64,000 nt of DNA from Montifringilla adamsi (taxonomy: Eukaryota; Chordata; Aves; Passeriformes; Passeridae): the NCBI GenBank assembly GCA_017590115.1, contig JAGGNK010006615.1, positions 310,001-374,000 of the forward strand, in the 5' to 3' direction. The translations under genes were made by a program, and so were the position numbers. The notes beneath the pieces were generated by a model. It was not told the origin of the DNA. It ran no database searches and saw nothing but the letters and a program-made list of their open reading frames with translations. Shown here piece after piece: positions 33,926 to 48,900 of the stretch; the stretch's first letter is position 1; each line of letters begins with the position of its first letter.

Positions 33926-36900
33926 CTAGAAGCAAAAGTGGGGGAAAGTCAGTGTTAAAATAAAAAGAAGTGAGCCCACAAAAATCTGCTTTCCACTGGG
34001 ATGAAATAAACCATTTTTTCCAACTTAATCCAATTTCAATACAAGTTACTAATGTTCACCCCAGGTCTAGCAAGCTACCCCATGCCGCATCTCACAGAAA
34101 AGGTTATTTTAACCAAGATAAAGCCTTGCTCTCAGAAAAGATGTCTGGTTTTGAAGGAAACAACATTAGTGTATGAAACACGCTGAATGTTATCTCTGTA
34201 GTTGTAAGAAAACCTGGTTGATAAAATAACCATGAAGGTTGTATGTGACATAGATGTACTTTCTCAGCTTTAACAGGGTAATAGGCAAATAATGCAGCAC
34301 ACTGTAAAACCTGGGATGAACAAACCAAACACTGATAGCAAACTTTGGACAAACACCACTCAAACACCACTCACAGAAAACTCCTAGAGAGAGGCATACC
34401 CTTCACTGCTGATGAAACTATGTTTTCTGTAAAGATAATTAAACTAGCATGAGCCATCACAGGGAGAGGAACAGGACTGTATGTAAGGATGTAAATGAAT
34501 GAGTTTAAAAACTAAACATACCATTTACCCTAAGAAGTACTTTCTAGAGAGGGAAAACACACACACACACACACAAACTGATAAACAATTCAGTAAATAC
34601 ATGTTTGAATTTTTTATCTTGATGAGGGAATAAATCACTGGAAAGTAATTCTGTAAAAATGCTGTGCACATCCAGAGTTTCAGCTTCCTTCAGAAAGGGC
34701 CTGACTTTTCACTAAACTGACACGTGACATATGAAAGTCACAGCAGAGTTCTGGGATGGTTCATATAAGTTTAACTACCTGTTCACAAACAAAGCACCCA
34801 TGACTGGCAGTTTCTGACTACAAATATCCCGTATTCTTAGCAAAACCTAACATTAACATTTTAAAAGATAAAAATATGCTAAAATTCATAATTGGGCATA
34901 TTGCAGGGTGGTGCTTCAGTACCACGCTGATTCTATGCACTATGCATTTCTTAGAAAAGAGAACTAGATAAGGCATGAATGCCTTAGACCACGACATAGA
35001 TGATTGCTGCTGTAGTCTAATGTCTAGAACAGTGGACAGACCCATACTTAGTAAAGCAGACTGCTCCACATTTACTAGCAGATGCAATCCCTAGCCATTC
35101 CCAGGAGCATTTTTCTTTTAATGACCACTTTGGCCTAGTAACTGGCAATAAATGAGAGCCACAAAACCCACCCTTTCTTCAAAAAAATGCTGAGTAGAGT
35201 AATTGAAATGTCTGTACAATGCACAGACAAAAGGAAAACTGGGATACATCACTGTATACATGTAGTACCTTTAAATATCCTTTTTACAAGCAAGGGCTTA
35301 TCTCCAGCAATGGAAGCTTTTCCACCATCGAGACTGAATCCCAAACCAGCAGAGGTTTTCAATAATTCAACGCAGATTACATCATTCATGTCCAGGTTTG
35401 GATCTGCAATTGAACATGCACAGCATCTTGTTATGCAGGTAACAGTAAACAGCAAGTTGTGTTTGGTTGGTTTTTGCTTTTGGTGCAGTGACAGGACAAT
35501 TCAGAGTTCAGTTACTCAGACTAGGAGATGCCACCAAGTTTTCTGAACGGAATGTACTCTATTGTAGCTGTGAATGGGAGACAGTAAAAATGCATTTACA
35601 CACAGGGACATTTTCATTTTACATGTTCAAAGAAAACCTGCCAAGGCATCTTTTTTTTGGGCAAAATATTAGCTAGCCAATTTAGCAAATACTCTAAATA
35701 TCAAGAAAATAACAGAAAAATTACAAAAATAGGGAGTGGAGAGCATTTCTTCTTTCATTTACTCCCTTTGCTTATTCAATGAACTATCTTTTCAAGTAAC
35801 ATGAATGAAATATTTAATTAAGCAAACATGTTCCATTCTCTTAAGCAAAAATCTGTAATAATTTACTAGGGTGTAAAATTGTTTCTGGTCTCCTATCTAT
35901 GTATTTAATTATAATTAACTGTAGTTGTACCATGCCTCCTACATAGCAGATATTTCTGAAGAGCAATATTGCTGTAGCTGACTTAAAACATTATTTTGCT
36001 TAGAAGGAAAAAAATCTGCAGTTTTGGAAAACAAGATCCCCTTTGCCTTGTGTGAATATAATAATTATGTAGTCTTTGTTATCACAAATTACTGCTACTG
36101 TTATCTTGGACAACTTTGAACATTATCTAAAACATCTGGAGATGTCCTTCGGAAGGGTGGAAAGATGCTCTGAATAACCCAACACTATTTTGTTTATGAG
36201 ATGATGTTGCCCCCTAGTGCCTGGACCCAGCAGATATTCTGCATTTGTCAGGGTGCAGGATGTAGGGAGTTTAGGGCAGAGAGGGATTCTGAAGTAATTA
36301 CACAGATTATATCCATGGGAGCAATTCCAGAAAGGCTGATCCATTAATTAACAGAGTGCTTTTTTTCTTTTTTTTTTTTCAAGCTGTGTTACAAAGTCGT
36401 ATCATAAAACCCAGTGTAAGCATAAAACAGAAGAAACTACTACAGAAAAAAAATCCCCATGAGAAGAGTAATGATTACATCCAACAGATTAAAAATAATC
36501 GAGTGGCAGCTCTATGTCCTTGTTTTGGAGTGGACAGAGCTGAGTGCCTGGTGTTGCCCTTGAGGTGGAAGGGGGAAGCCCCTGGTCATCCCCTGCTCCC
36601 AAGCAGCACCATCCAGACAGATGCTGAAGGGGTTTGGGTCTTAAATCTCAAAAAACATTTCAGAGGTCTCTTCCTACCACCCCAGGTGCAGTCTTTACAC
36701 CAAAATGCTGTCTTGTTCCCGAACAGGAACCTAATATTCCACTAATAAATTTCCATTTAAACCATTTGTCTCTACTTTCATAGGGGATGGCTGACTTAAA
36801 TAGGCTTACTTCCATTTATTGCAACATAAAAATATTTTTTTCTATGTTTCTAGTAGAAACAGTATGAAATCTGCTTTTACAAAGAACAAGCTCAGTCCCT

Positions 36901-39900
36901 ATGCTTAATAAATGGCAGGGCATGGGACTTTCTTTTTAACATTTTTAAAAATTATTTCTGGTTGTTTTCTGTCTTGCATTGACTACTGTTATTACTTAAA
37001 AGGAGTTTATCCTAGATTGGAAGAATATGCAGAACCACTTACCTAAGTAGAAATTGGATTCAGCCCTAAATTAGGTCTTCTAAGTTTGCGCCTCGTTACA
37101 GTAATTAAAAAAAAAAAAAAACACAACACAAACAACCAAACCCCAAACTGTATTTAGGTTCCAAAGAGAACAAATAAAATTTAAAGGTAATTTCATTTTC
37201 TCCCTTCAATCACATAAGGCACAGACGCTCTTAATCTAAAACACATGGACATTTTTCCCTTCAGTCTGCTCTGCAAAGGAATCCTTCCAACTATTCTTGG
37301 ACAAAGATCATACCTGTTCCTATTTCCATGGAAACATCCTTTCCAGACCCCACACATTTTCTGCCAGTAGCTGATATCTCGAGTCTGGAGGAATTGTTTG
37401 TTTTGTCTTTTTCTTTCTGGATGACAATGACTGCATATTTGTACAGCCTTGCCTGATGAAGAGTATTCAGGACATCCCCATGGACTGAGCTTGCCAGAGA
37501 TTTGCCATTGATTGACAGAACAAGATCTCCTCGATGGATAGTCCCTTCTTGAGATGCCACTCCCTTTGAAAACACCCTGTGGACCTACAAGAAAGGTAAT
37601 TTTAACAAGGATGTTTTAACCTCATGACCACACACAGCGTTCTATAGGCCATGCTGAACAGAGACACTCTACCAAAATTTGCAGCCAGTGCCCACTGCCT
37701 GCATATCAAGCACACAGCTTTTGCTCCAGTGAACACCCTCAATGTGACTAGACAGAGCTCCATTTGGGGATGGGGGAATTCAGAGGAAAAGACGCTGTAA
37801 TTGCACAGTAATTTCTAAGCCAAAGATAAACCAAGCCAGCGAGGGAATGTAATATCACAAATCACTTATGCTTTCACTAAAGGCCTTCAGTTAGCACAGT
37901 TCAAGTGACACAGAGGTTAAATCCACGTCCGTGCCACAGCAACCACCAAGAACACTGTGGTGTGCAACGCCCGCTCCCCCAGATCCCATTGACTGGGACA
38001 TGCATTCTGTGCTGTTTTCAAATGCGCATTTCTAAACATCTGTGCACAGAAAAGCTCTGACTTACTGCAGCTGTACAAGTATTTAATTGTTTGCCTCAAT
38101 ATGGCTGATCAAATATCATGCAAATAGATGGAAAGGGATGATTTAGCAGCTTGAAATGCATTTTTCTAGAGAGAAAAATACTCTATTCAGGGTGGATTAA
38201 ACTTTGAGAAAACTTCCAGCAAGTTTAGATGTGTGTCATTTACAAAAAATGAACTCACTAAAAGACTCAAGACCCAGTATTTAAGGACTTGCCTATTAGG
38301 CACTCTAATTTTAGCAGCCAGAATATGGTTTCCCATGGAGACAGTACTAGGTCTGCCAAGCAAATGTTCAAGGCAGCAAATCTGTGGACACAATTCTGCA
38401 TGGCATTATCTTTAGGAATTTATCCTAATACCCAGACCAGCAGGAAGGCATCAGAAGCCTTTTGGCTGCTATTCCATCTCATTGCAGGGCCATGCTGAGA
38501 TGGGCACCTGCTACAACCCCACAGATCCAGTGAGATAAATTTCCAGCCAGTCTAAGCCAGCATTCAAAGCTGGAATAACAGCCTCAATAACAGATGAAGG
38601 CATGCAAATGCAAGTGGAATACAGGGGTCATGTCCAAAAAATCTGCTGCCTTCCCTCAGTTGCCTATCTCCTTAGTACCTTGAAGCTCACTAGGCATTTC
38701 CATTTCTTCACCCAAGAGTGGATATAACAGCCCATCTAAGCAGCTCAGTACCCAGTGGCAACCTCAAATCTAGCTAGGACCCAGAATCCCAGTAGGTCAA
38801 GAACATGATTAAGATCCCTTTACACCCTCTGAACAAAAAGCATCAGGAAAGAGCAGGAACTGACACTCATTTGGTCTCATGGCTAACAGAATTCAGGAAA
38901 AGGAAGTCATCAATTCCTCGGTCTGAGAGAGCCCAAGATCTTATTTTTTAGGTAGAGTCGCAGTCTCTAGGTAAGGAATTCTCTAAGGAACTCTCTGGGG
39001 TGGGACACTGTTGAGCCATCCTATTGCTCAGTGCTGCCACTGTTTGGGCCAGAGACAGAGAACAACTTCTACAGTGAAAGAAGTAGAGGTCTTCACTCTA
39101 GACTTTGACCATATTCTAACTTAATGACACTTTAACATAAAATATGTTCATTTATATGGGTCTTGTCTAAATGCAAAACACAGAAGATTCCTGCAAGGCC
39201 TTCTGCAGGCCCCAAAATTGAGGACACATCCTTCTTCTAACCTCAGCATTTAATGGATCTCTCTCTTTCAGGGCAGAATTTAAATGTATATTTTGTGTTA
39301 AAAAGCCATCACACAGGACATGAGTTTTCTTGGATTTTTCTGTCTCACTGATCTGTTTTTGAACAGTCACTTTTCACATACCAGTGTCTTATCTTTGGTT
39401 CAGAATGCTGCTTAAGACTTAAAAAAACCGTAACTAGACAACAACTCTCACTTATGACCACCCACAGGTCTTACTAACTCAAAACAAACTCGTGACATGA
39501 AATCCATAATGTTTGCTGAGGTCTGCAACAATCAGTCTCGTGATCTGAAAAATCCTTCAAAACCTTTGCTGTACAGTTTCCTTTCAAGGGCTGGAAATGA
39601 AAGTCTCCCCTAAAAGGCTGTGTGCACTGCAGCTGCATGCAGAATTTTATTTACATGCATAGGATTTAGATCTAGTCCACCCCACCCACTAACAGATTTT
39701 TAAAGCCTGAAAGCATAATTGTTATCCATCTCCAATAATAAAAATTACACTTCCCAGACACTCTGATTTCAGTAGCAGATGGTAAGCTGCTGCTTCTGAG
39801 AGACACTGTGAATAACTTGCAGTGAGTCTTGATAAACGAGCACTTGATCTAATCACCAGCCTACTTTAAAGTGAGCTTTGTAGAAAAATGACTTGCAGCC

Positions 39901-42900
39901 ATCACTTACTGTGACTGATTTCTGTTCCAAGTCTATTCCCCCAGCAACACTAAATCCCAGGCCAGCTCCTTCTTCTTTGTGCAAGACTACAAAGTACGTG
40001 TCCTCTTTGCTCTAGCGGAAAAATGGAGGTGCACAGGAAGGGGAAGAAGAAACACAAAACCAAAGATTAAGACCAAGTACCCACACAAATGACAAAATTC
40101 CCAGTACCCACAAATTATGGCAGGTGAAAAGAGACAACTGAAGGAATTAAAATTGAGACATTAAATGCATTTCATTTCATGTTACAGAATGAAGCAGCCA
40201 TCTAGGATAACTCAGGTGACAAGAAAGATTTCTTCAGTCAGTCCAAGGTTAGGAAACAAAGTGAAAATTATGGCAGTGAAGTGGCATTAAACCTTAGGCA
40301 GCCTAATTTTTACAGGCAGTAGTCAGTTTTGCATTGCTCAACATTTTGCAGTCAAAATTCAATATTCCCATACACCTTTCTGGACCAAGCACTGTACTCT
40401 TCAGTGAATTAGTAACACTTTTGTTATACAATTTCTTCTTCTTCGAAAGAGTAACACAGATGTAATGCAGCAGTTGCGTCACCCTCTTCTCAGCAGGGCT
40501 GGACAATCCTGCAAGGAGCAGTGGCTACATTACTGAAGCTTGGGAAGGTCAGATGGGACGGCAGAAAAAACTGTTTCACTTGGGAAACGAAAGTAAGGAG
40601 CCTATTAGAGACCTCAACACGACTGAGCTGTGCTGTTGCAGAAATTAAAGCATCCTGCACAGGAAAAAGATTGGTGCAGGTTTGCATCCAACAAGTCTGA
40701 CAGTGTCACAGAGATCACATTTTGTGGTATAAGGGGACCTACAGAAAGGAATTTGGTGGAACACAGTACCTATCTGTGTGGCAGAGCATCAGATGTGGGG
40801 AGTAGAAAGCAGGTATCTCAGCTTTTCCCCAGGATCCTATATAACACCAGTTATTTCCAGAAATTGCCAATACTCAAAGTAACAGCAAATCATTAGAATC
40901 CAATCTCAATCTCAATTTAGCGTTAAATGCTATATTTAGTTCACTAAACTCAACATATTAATTCAGCATCTGCCTTTTGTTTCTGACGGCACAGGCAGCC
41001 ACAGATCATTAGATTCTGTGAAACAACAGTCAAATTCTTGGTCTCATGGCATGTTTCTCTGCCACAAAGTGTCTGTGGAAGATTTCCTACACTAAAGGCA
41101 TTCCTGCAATGTCAGAAACTGATGTCACCCTGCTCCACATCACTGATCCATCAGCACTCAAAGGGAGAGGAGCAGTGAGGGCAGATCTTTGTCCACAGTG
41201 TTTTGTAAATGTAAGACCTGGCTCACCTGTACTCAGATGAGAACAGCTTTATGTCTGGCTAAAAATAATAAAATCAGTTAAGTAACTAGGCTAGCCCCTT
41301 TCCAAGCAATGGAAATGCACATATCTTTGACTGTTAAGTCCTGTAGCAATCCTTTTTCTTCAAGAGATCAGGCTCTTCCCAACCCATGATATCTCAACTG
41401 AATTTGTTTACACCGGTGAAGGAAGGAAAGAAAGTCAGAAGTTCATATGTTAAAAGAGTTATCCAAGGATCATAGGTGTTGGGCCAGTCAACAACACAGA
41501 CTGGATACTGGCTTCCCATTCCCAAGGTGCATTCCCTCCCTCCCCAGCCCTCAAATCTGCTTCTTGCCAGCACACATAATATTGGGCAGAGACCTGGCTG
41601 TAGATGCTTTCTGCTTTACTTGGACACACAAAGGACACACCAGGCCTCCAGTAATCACCTCTGTTTAGACTCTTAGCCAAAGATACCAGTCATAGAGACC
41701 TAAATAAAATTATCATTTTAAAATTAATACTAGTAGAATTTATTAAGTGCTAGCAGTAAATTCAGCACTGTTTAATGTAAAGGATGGTGACAAACTCTTC
41801 CCAGAGAAGCTCTCAGTCCAAATCAGGCAGTCCGGCTCATTTTTCAGCAACTGGATAACTATGAAGAACTGTTCTATTGTACATTCAAAATCCACCATTT
41901 GAATAGCATAAATTTTTCCAGAGTATGTGCCACACTGGGCTTAAATATGGATAAGAAACTATGCAGACAAGGAGTGCATTCCAAAAAGCATTCAGCTTTA
42001 TAAATATTTGAGCTCTCAGGCTTTGAAAAGTGGCATAAATAAATAATTTCTCCAAAAACACATGCAAAATACTTTAGAGAACACTTAATTATCTCTGTCC
42101 AGTTGTGCAATCCAATCCTAATTTTATCAGTAAACCTACCTAGCCCTCTTGGCTCACCAAACTTTTGAGACTTGCATTCTTTAGCTATGCTGTCCCCTGG
42201 AAGGAGATAAAGCTGGATATTTTGGGAAGGTCCTTTTCCCCCCAGCTTGTTCTATGTTTGAAATTGCAATCTTTGTGAACAAAACTCAAGAACACTCTAG
42301 ATGCAGCTCAGCCAGCAGTTATGCAGACCAGATGGCAATTTCCCTTCCAGCACTGTCATTATTTTATCAACTTCTGTTCTGATTTAAAAAGGATGTGGAT
42401 ATATCCCACAAACAGAAACACCAAAAGTAGGGAAGTAATGTTCTGGCAGGCACTTCACTTTGGGAGCCTTCTTCAAACACCTACATAAAGCAGGTTATCT
42501 TGATACAAAAAACAGTTTCCACAGAAGAGAACAGAAAGGCCACAGGAGTCTCTTATAAACCCTTCAGCAGCCACATTGTGGTGTTCAAGTTCAGCACTGA
42601 ACAAAATAAATTCAATTTCTGTGATTGCGGCTTCTAGCAAAAGGCAACAGGCACAAAGAGGAGCAGAGCTTCCCCCTGCATGGTGGGGAAGCTGAGTCTG
42701 ACCCAGATGGCCAGCAGAAAGCTAAATTCTGTTGTGCAGTTACTGGGGAGCCCAGATGGAAGAATACTTTTCCACTTAGAATAGGTCTATTTATTGTGAC
42801 TCACAACTGCTTCTGAACTTCCTTATACAAAAAGCCATTCAAAATTATCACAGGTTTATAGCAGGCATTTAAAACGAGCATTAGTAAAATTAACATTAAC

Positions 42901-45900
42901 TGCAGTTGATAGTAATAGCCTGTCATGGGACTACTGGAGGAGCCCTGAAATAGTTTGGAAAAGATTTTATCTACCCTTAAGAAAACGCTCAAAAATCCAC
43001 CAATAACTCAGTTTTATCTTTTACCTTTACTTGTGCTTTGACTTCTTGGAGCATAGCATCAACATCACACTTTGGTACTACCACTGCCAAAACAGATTGC
43101 AGTTTTTGCTGGTCCAGGCTTGAGATGAGCAGCTGATCCAAGCTAAAATAAACATAAAAAGACAGAAGAGCTCTGTATTTCCCAAATTTGTAGAGATGCA
43201 TTTCACATATACAGTGTAGGCTGTATTAGGATAAATGACAAAGAAGGAATCTTGAAAACTGATAAGAAATTGTGTATGCTGGGAGAATAGGAAGGGGCAG
43301 AGAAGATTATTTAAGAATAACTCTGAAAGTCAGTCCCTGTTCTGTTCCCCTCATCCTTCCCTAATGGTTTTAGCAACAGACACTAACAGGAGACAGCTAC
43401 ATCTGAAGACTACTTCTGGCAGGACAACAAGCTCGTTTGTCACCACAGGCTGTGCTGGCAGCCAGTGCTGTGCAGACTTCTCTCCACCACTACTGCTGTG
43501 CTGTAACATGGCCAAAAACTGACCAAAACCAACTAAAGGGGCCACAGAAAAGGAGCCCCGCCATTCCAGGATAAAATGTTTAATTCTGTAGTGAAGCCAA
43601 GACACAGCAGCATGGCAGCTCTGAGGCATCAAGGTCTTGAATGGCACACCCAGACTGAGGGGACAGCAGGCTGGCTGCAGCTAAAACGTGCTTTGGGGCA
43701 GACCTGCAGCACAGTGGAAGCTTTGCCTCGAGCAGGGATGAACCAATAACAGCAAAGCTGACACCAACCTGATAGACCAGCTGTTTCCCCCATCCAGAGA
43801 GCTGCCATGGGGCACGTCATCATCAGAGGCAGAACCCGGCGTCCCTGAGCCGCTGTCCCGAGGGCTGCAGGCTCCCATTCCCATCCCACCCAGCTCCGCT
43901 GGGCTGCAGCGGGCTGGTGGAGCTGCCCCGCTCTGGGCAGGTGTGCCAAGGACTCTGCGGGGCGTGATTTCCAGCTCTGTCTTGAAGCAGGCGGGCTGCC
44001 GGGGCTCCGAGAAGCCCTCTCCACACAGCTTGTCCAGGTCGGGCATGCTGAGGGCTCTCAGCTCCCGCAGCCTGGAGCGGGACAGCAGCGGCCGCCCCAG
44101 GCCCCGGCTGCGGCGCGCCTGCGAGGCCGAGTTGGGGAAGGCAGCCATGTCTGCCCCAGCGCCATCCTCCTTGCTCCTCTGGGGCTTTCCATCCTCTTTG
44201 CCTCCCTCAGTCACACACACGGGCTCTGTGCAAAGGGGAGACTTGGCCACGGTGTTGGCTGAGCTGGGACTGCCACCGTAGGAGCTCAAGCTGCGCCGCA
44301 GTGCCCACGGTGCCTCAGCGGAGCTGGATGTGGTGGCCAACCCACCACATGACCTCCTGGCAAGGGGCAACCTTGCAGCCGAGCATATATCAATGGCCTT
44401 CACAACGGGCCGGTCAAAATTTGCCAGGTTTTCAAAGGATTTGATCCTCTGTTTGACAGAGAAGGATGAAATCGGCTCATGTGGCCAGTTCAGCTCATAG
44501 TAATAGTAATTCCGCCTGAAGCTTCTCAGTTTATCAGCAGTGGGGTAGCTAATGTCACTGGCTGAGGGAGATGTGTCATGGACCTTCTGGGCACTTTTGG
44601 AGGCATAAGTTTGCTCCTTTCCACTCTGGCTGTTAGGCAGATTCAGGTGCACCATCTTTAACATCCCCGTTGCTGCCTGTGGGTATTTCTCCTCTGCAGT
44701 TTGGCCCTGGGGACCTTGCACAGGGTGAACCTCTGCAACATGGCAGTCCTCCCTCAAGTGACCCGATAACTGGGATGGCATTGAGTAGGTCCTTGTCACA
44801 GGTTTTGACAAGCCACAGAGACGTCTGTCTCCAGCAGTATCTCCTCTTGAGAAATACGGCATGGTCCCCATCTCCTCAGTCAGCCGAGGCACTTCTGCAT
44901 TCACCTCTTCTGTTTTCTCCAGCAATGGCAGCCGCAAAAACGATGCTGGTGAGGACGAGGCAGAGGAGGAGGAGGAAGGGGATGATGAGGAGGAAAGCTT
45001 CACCTCAATGAAAGTGCGTTGGATCTCCTGCCCTTCCAGCTGCTCCTGCTGAACTGAGGGGGACCCCAATGAAGAAGAGAAGGCTCCAGCAGCCGTTCCT
45101 ACATTTTGCAGATCTAATTGCCTAAGGTCATCTGCACTATGGATGCTTTTGATTGTGTTCAGGTCTCCTCCAGGGTTATCAGTCCTCCCTTTTACATATT
45201 CAACTTTTGGTATCCCCTGAGGAGGTGAAGTGACTATGGACTGATTGTCTCTGGCTCTGAAATCATCCACCTTAGCATCCTTACCCTGACACACCACAGC
45301 CAGCATGGAAACTTGCTTCTCTTTTGGCTTTCCCCATGATAGCTCCCCACAGCCACATTTCACTTCACCACTCGAGGTTGGACTGCTGCTGCCATTCAGG
45401 AGAGGCAGAAGTGAATCTTCAGAAATTACCAGAGATGGTTTATTTTCTAGTTCTGATTTCAGAGTCTTTGAGGCTGCTGAAATGCTCTTTCCAGGATCTG
45501 AGTTTGTAGGTGAGTTACGGGACAATGGTGTTTTCTTTCCCAAGAGTTTGGGGGATAGTTGTGGAGAAACAGAAGCCCTTTTCTGATCAGCCCCATTGAC
45601 TTTGGTAGGAGTAATGCCAGAAGAATCTGAATTTGTCTTTGCTTTGCTTTTGATGGTGAACCCTTTTAGCTTTGGTCCTGCTTTAGATTTCTGATTATTT
45701 AAAAGGGTGTCCATTATACTTTTTTGTGCCATTGCCTTAGACTCCTGACAGGATTTTTTCTGTGAGGATGGGCTGTGCGGTACTGCAGCTCCTTTGCAGT
45801 GATTTGTGCCTGAGCTTTGGACTTTTCCATTTGAAGTCCTACCTGAAATGACAGAGTTAATTTTCTCACTTTTTCCTGGCAATTCATGAGTTGCATTAGC

Positions 45901-48900
45901 CTTTGGATCTTTAGATCTAGTGGGAAAGGGTGACCTGAGTGATATTCCTCTTGTTGACAATGCATTCACATGATTGCTGTCTGTTTTAGACAAAGTGGAC
46001 AAACTGTTGGTTTCTTTCTTTACCAAGCAGTAATTAACAGTATGATTACAGTCATCAACTGCCATTTCACTTTCAGATTTGGATCTCTGCTCCTCATGAC
46101 ATCCTTTCTTCTCAAACAAGCTGTTCTCTAAGACACTGACATTTCTAGCAGAGCAAAAGCTTGTCTTTTTGCAGTGCAGAGATCCTTTCTCTTCAGTGGA
46201 TTCACAGCATTTCTTATGTTCATTACTGGTCCCCAAATCCATCTGTTCTTCTGTATGTAAGGCACCATTGTTACAGCAAGAGTAAACTTCAGGGATACTG
46301 ACTGAATTCTTTAGGATGTCTTCTTCTGGCAGGAGAACTGAGGAAGAAGAACACAAGGACGGAGAGGACACATCTGGACACTGTGAAGGACATGGAGTGG
46401 GACCACCATGATCTTCCAAACCTAGTTTGTTGATGCTTGTCTCCAGTGACCCACACATTGCACAGCCCTCATTCTGCAAAACTTTTCCACTGTAAGGGTG
46501 CAGGGGGGACAGCGAGGATGAGCTTGTTCCAGAGGTGAGATGCTGCTCTTGTGCGGGCTTCTGCGGCTCGTCGTTCATGCAACAAATCTCAATTTGCTCC
46601 TCATCTGACTCTGTTACAATAGAGCCTGCGGGGGCATTAGCAGCAGCACACTGCCCAAGCAACCCCTCACCAGCACTGTCAAAGGCTTCTGTGACAGACT
46701 CTGCATCCGAGTGAGAATCCTCCGCAGCCCCATACATTGACTTTGGAAAAGGGTCACTCCTCTTACGTTCCAGAGAGTTTGCTGCAGGCAACTCATCCTC
46801 ATTTAAACTGCTAAAATTCCTAGAATAGTTATTTAAAGAGTTTTTATTCACAGTAAAAAGTTTGCCTGTGTTGATGGAGTCCAACACAGACAGCCCCAAA
46901 ACCCCTTGTGCATTGGCTCCACAATTCACAGTTTTCTCCAGCAGCTCCTCCTTGGGTGCTCGTGGCTCGGACCCGGGGCAGCCTTCGTCAGTGCCACAGC
47001 AGCACATCGTGGTGTACTCGTCTCGGAGGGGACTTTCTGCGCGCGATGGGGTGCGCGAGGCCCTGCCCTCGGGAGCACCCATCTGGCTGAGCAGGTCATC
47101 GATGTCAGTGACGGGGATGGCCGCGCAGTCCTCCTCACGGCAGGCCCTCGGGCCACCTCTGTGCATGTCCCTGCTGGTGGCATCAGGCGGCAGTGTTGCT
47201 CTCTCCGCCGCGCAGCCGCCGACAGCAGCCTGCAGACCTGCCCTTTCTCGCTTCCCAGAGCTCTGTTCTTCCTCCGCTGTGAGGATGCTGTTGACATTGG
47301 CCTGATTTTGAGTGTCTACCCCTGGAGACAGGATGAGGTTTGTAAATCTGCTGACAGCTGCATCACGATTTAAAAAAAAAAAAAAAAAAAAAAAAGAAAG
47401 AAAGAAAAAAGGCAAAATCCTGTCAAATATAAGTAGTGATACAGAAAACACCAGGTTTTATTACAAAAATAGACACCCACATAGACTACATGTTTTCATT
47501 TTGATCTGCACTCCTCTTCTGTAATGATGTTTACAACAACTCAAATTAATCATAACCATGTGTATTTGAGTAGTGCACAGAAGGGAGCAATCCACTTATC
47601 CAAGGTGAGTAGTCATGATCTGTTTAACTCTCATCTTTGAAATTGCAGCAGTCAAGCAGCCAACTACCAAAGTGTCAGCATGCAGTAAGTCATGCTGAGC
47701 AGCACTGCTTCTCATCACTTGTTTCATCTCTGAAGTCTCCAGCAGAGACCCTGGGGAGCACAGAAAGCCCTGACATAGCAAAGGTGACCAGATAACACAG
47801 TGACTGTCTGTGCATAAATAACTTGGCTCTGACCCCTCAGCACTTTTGCAGGTGTTCAATGTGACATGCATGGGTGACGTTGCGCACACATTAAGCACAT
47901 GGGCTTTACTCCATTTCTGGCACAGACCTCTCCTGGCTTCCAGTACATGTTTAACCCACTCCTGGGCAGCACACCGAGCTCCCTGTCACTGCTACACTCT
48001 GACACATTCCTGCTCACCCATTTCTCCACATCTTCAGCTTCCAGCACTTCACCCTATTTACCAGCTTCCACCTCTCTACACTGCTCCTGAGACATGCATC
48101 CCCATTCAAGCTGCCTTCCAGAGGCCAGTTACTACGACATGGGGCCCAGAAAGTGTCTGGAGAAGGAGAGGCTATTAATTGTCAGCACCCTTTCCTGCTC
48201 ATTTAAAGGTGCTTGCGCATCTCTGTACTTCTCACACAAACCTGCAGGATTATCCACATCATTTAACTTAGGTATCCATGTTAAGAAGTGCTGATTCCTC
48301 CTGGAGTCAACAAGGGAAAAACACCTCCGGAAGGCTATGTCAAGCAGCCAGATTGGAATTTGAAGTCCTCCCTGCTTCAGCATGGTGGACCACATGCTGA
48401 AGAGACCACCTTTTTCTGACAGTGGGATAGGACAAGGGGAAGGGTGAAGTGCCTTACAAAGTACTGCCAATGTGTCCTTGCCCCAATGCTATTGGTTTGA
48501 AAAGCCACAGCAATCTAAGGAAACAAGAACAAGATCCTGCCAAGCCTGGAATTCCTTAAAGAACAACTGGAAGTCAAGCATCTGGAAGCACTTTAGGTTC
48601 CCAGGTACACAAAGGTACACAAAGAAGATCATAAGCTAGAACAAATGAAAATATTATGTTCTTCCTGAATTTGAAAAGTATGCTTTTCTTTTTCAAACAC
48701 TCATTTCCACACCACATAATTTGTCCAGTCTGTGGGGATTCATATATTGCTGTAGAAGCATAAATCAGCCCTGAGCAGAAAGCAAGAAGGTATCAAGTAT
48801 TTCAGCTCACACTAGAAAACTTTCTGTAATGAAACATAAAAATAAACATTTTTGTAAGATTTTAGTTTTCTGTTTCATCTTCCTGCACTTTAGAGAATTC

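Noticed and set aside
43681..43768. Continuation of the PDZD2 large-exon frame to a stop at 43,681
   Set aside because: The next exon (LDQLLISS) is conserved in human PDZD2 and joins in phase only from the donor after 43,769. Read-through would remove PDZ5 and PDZ6.
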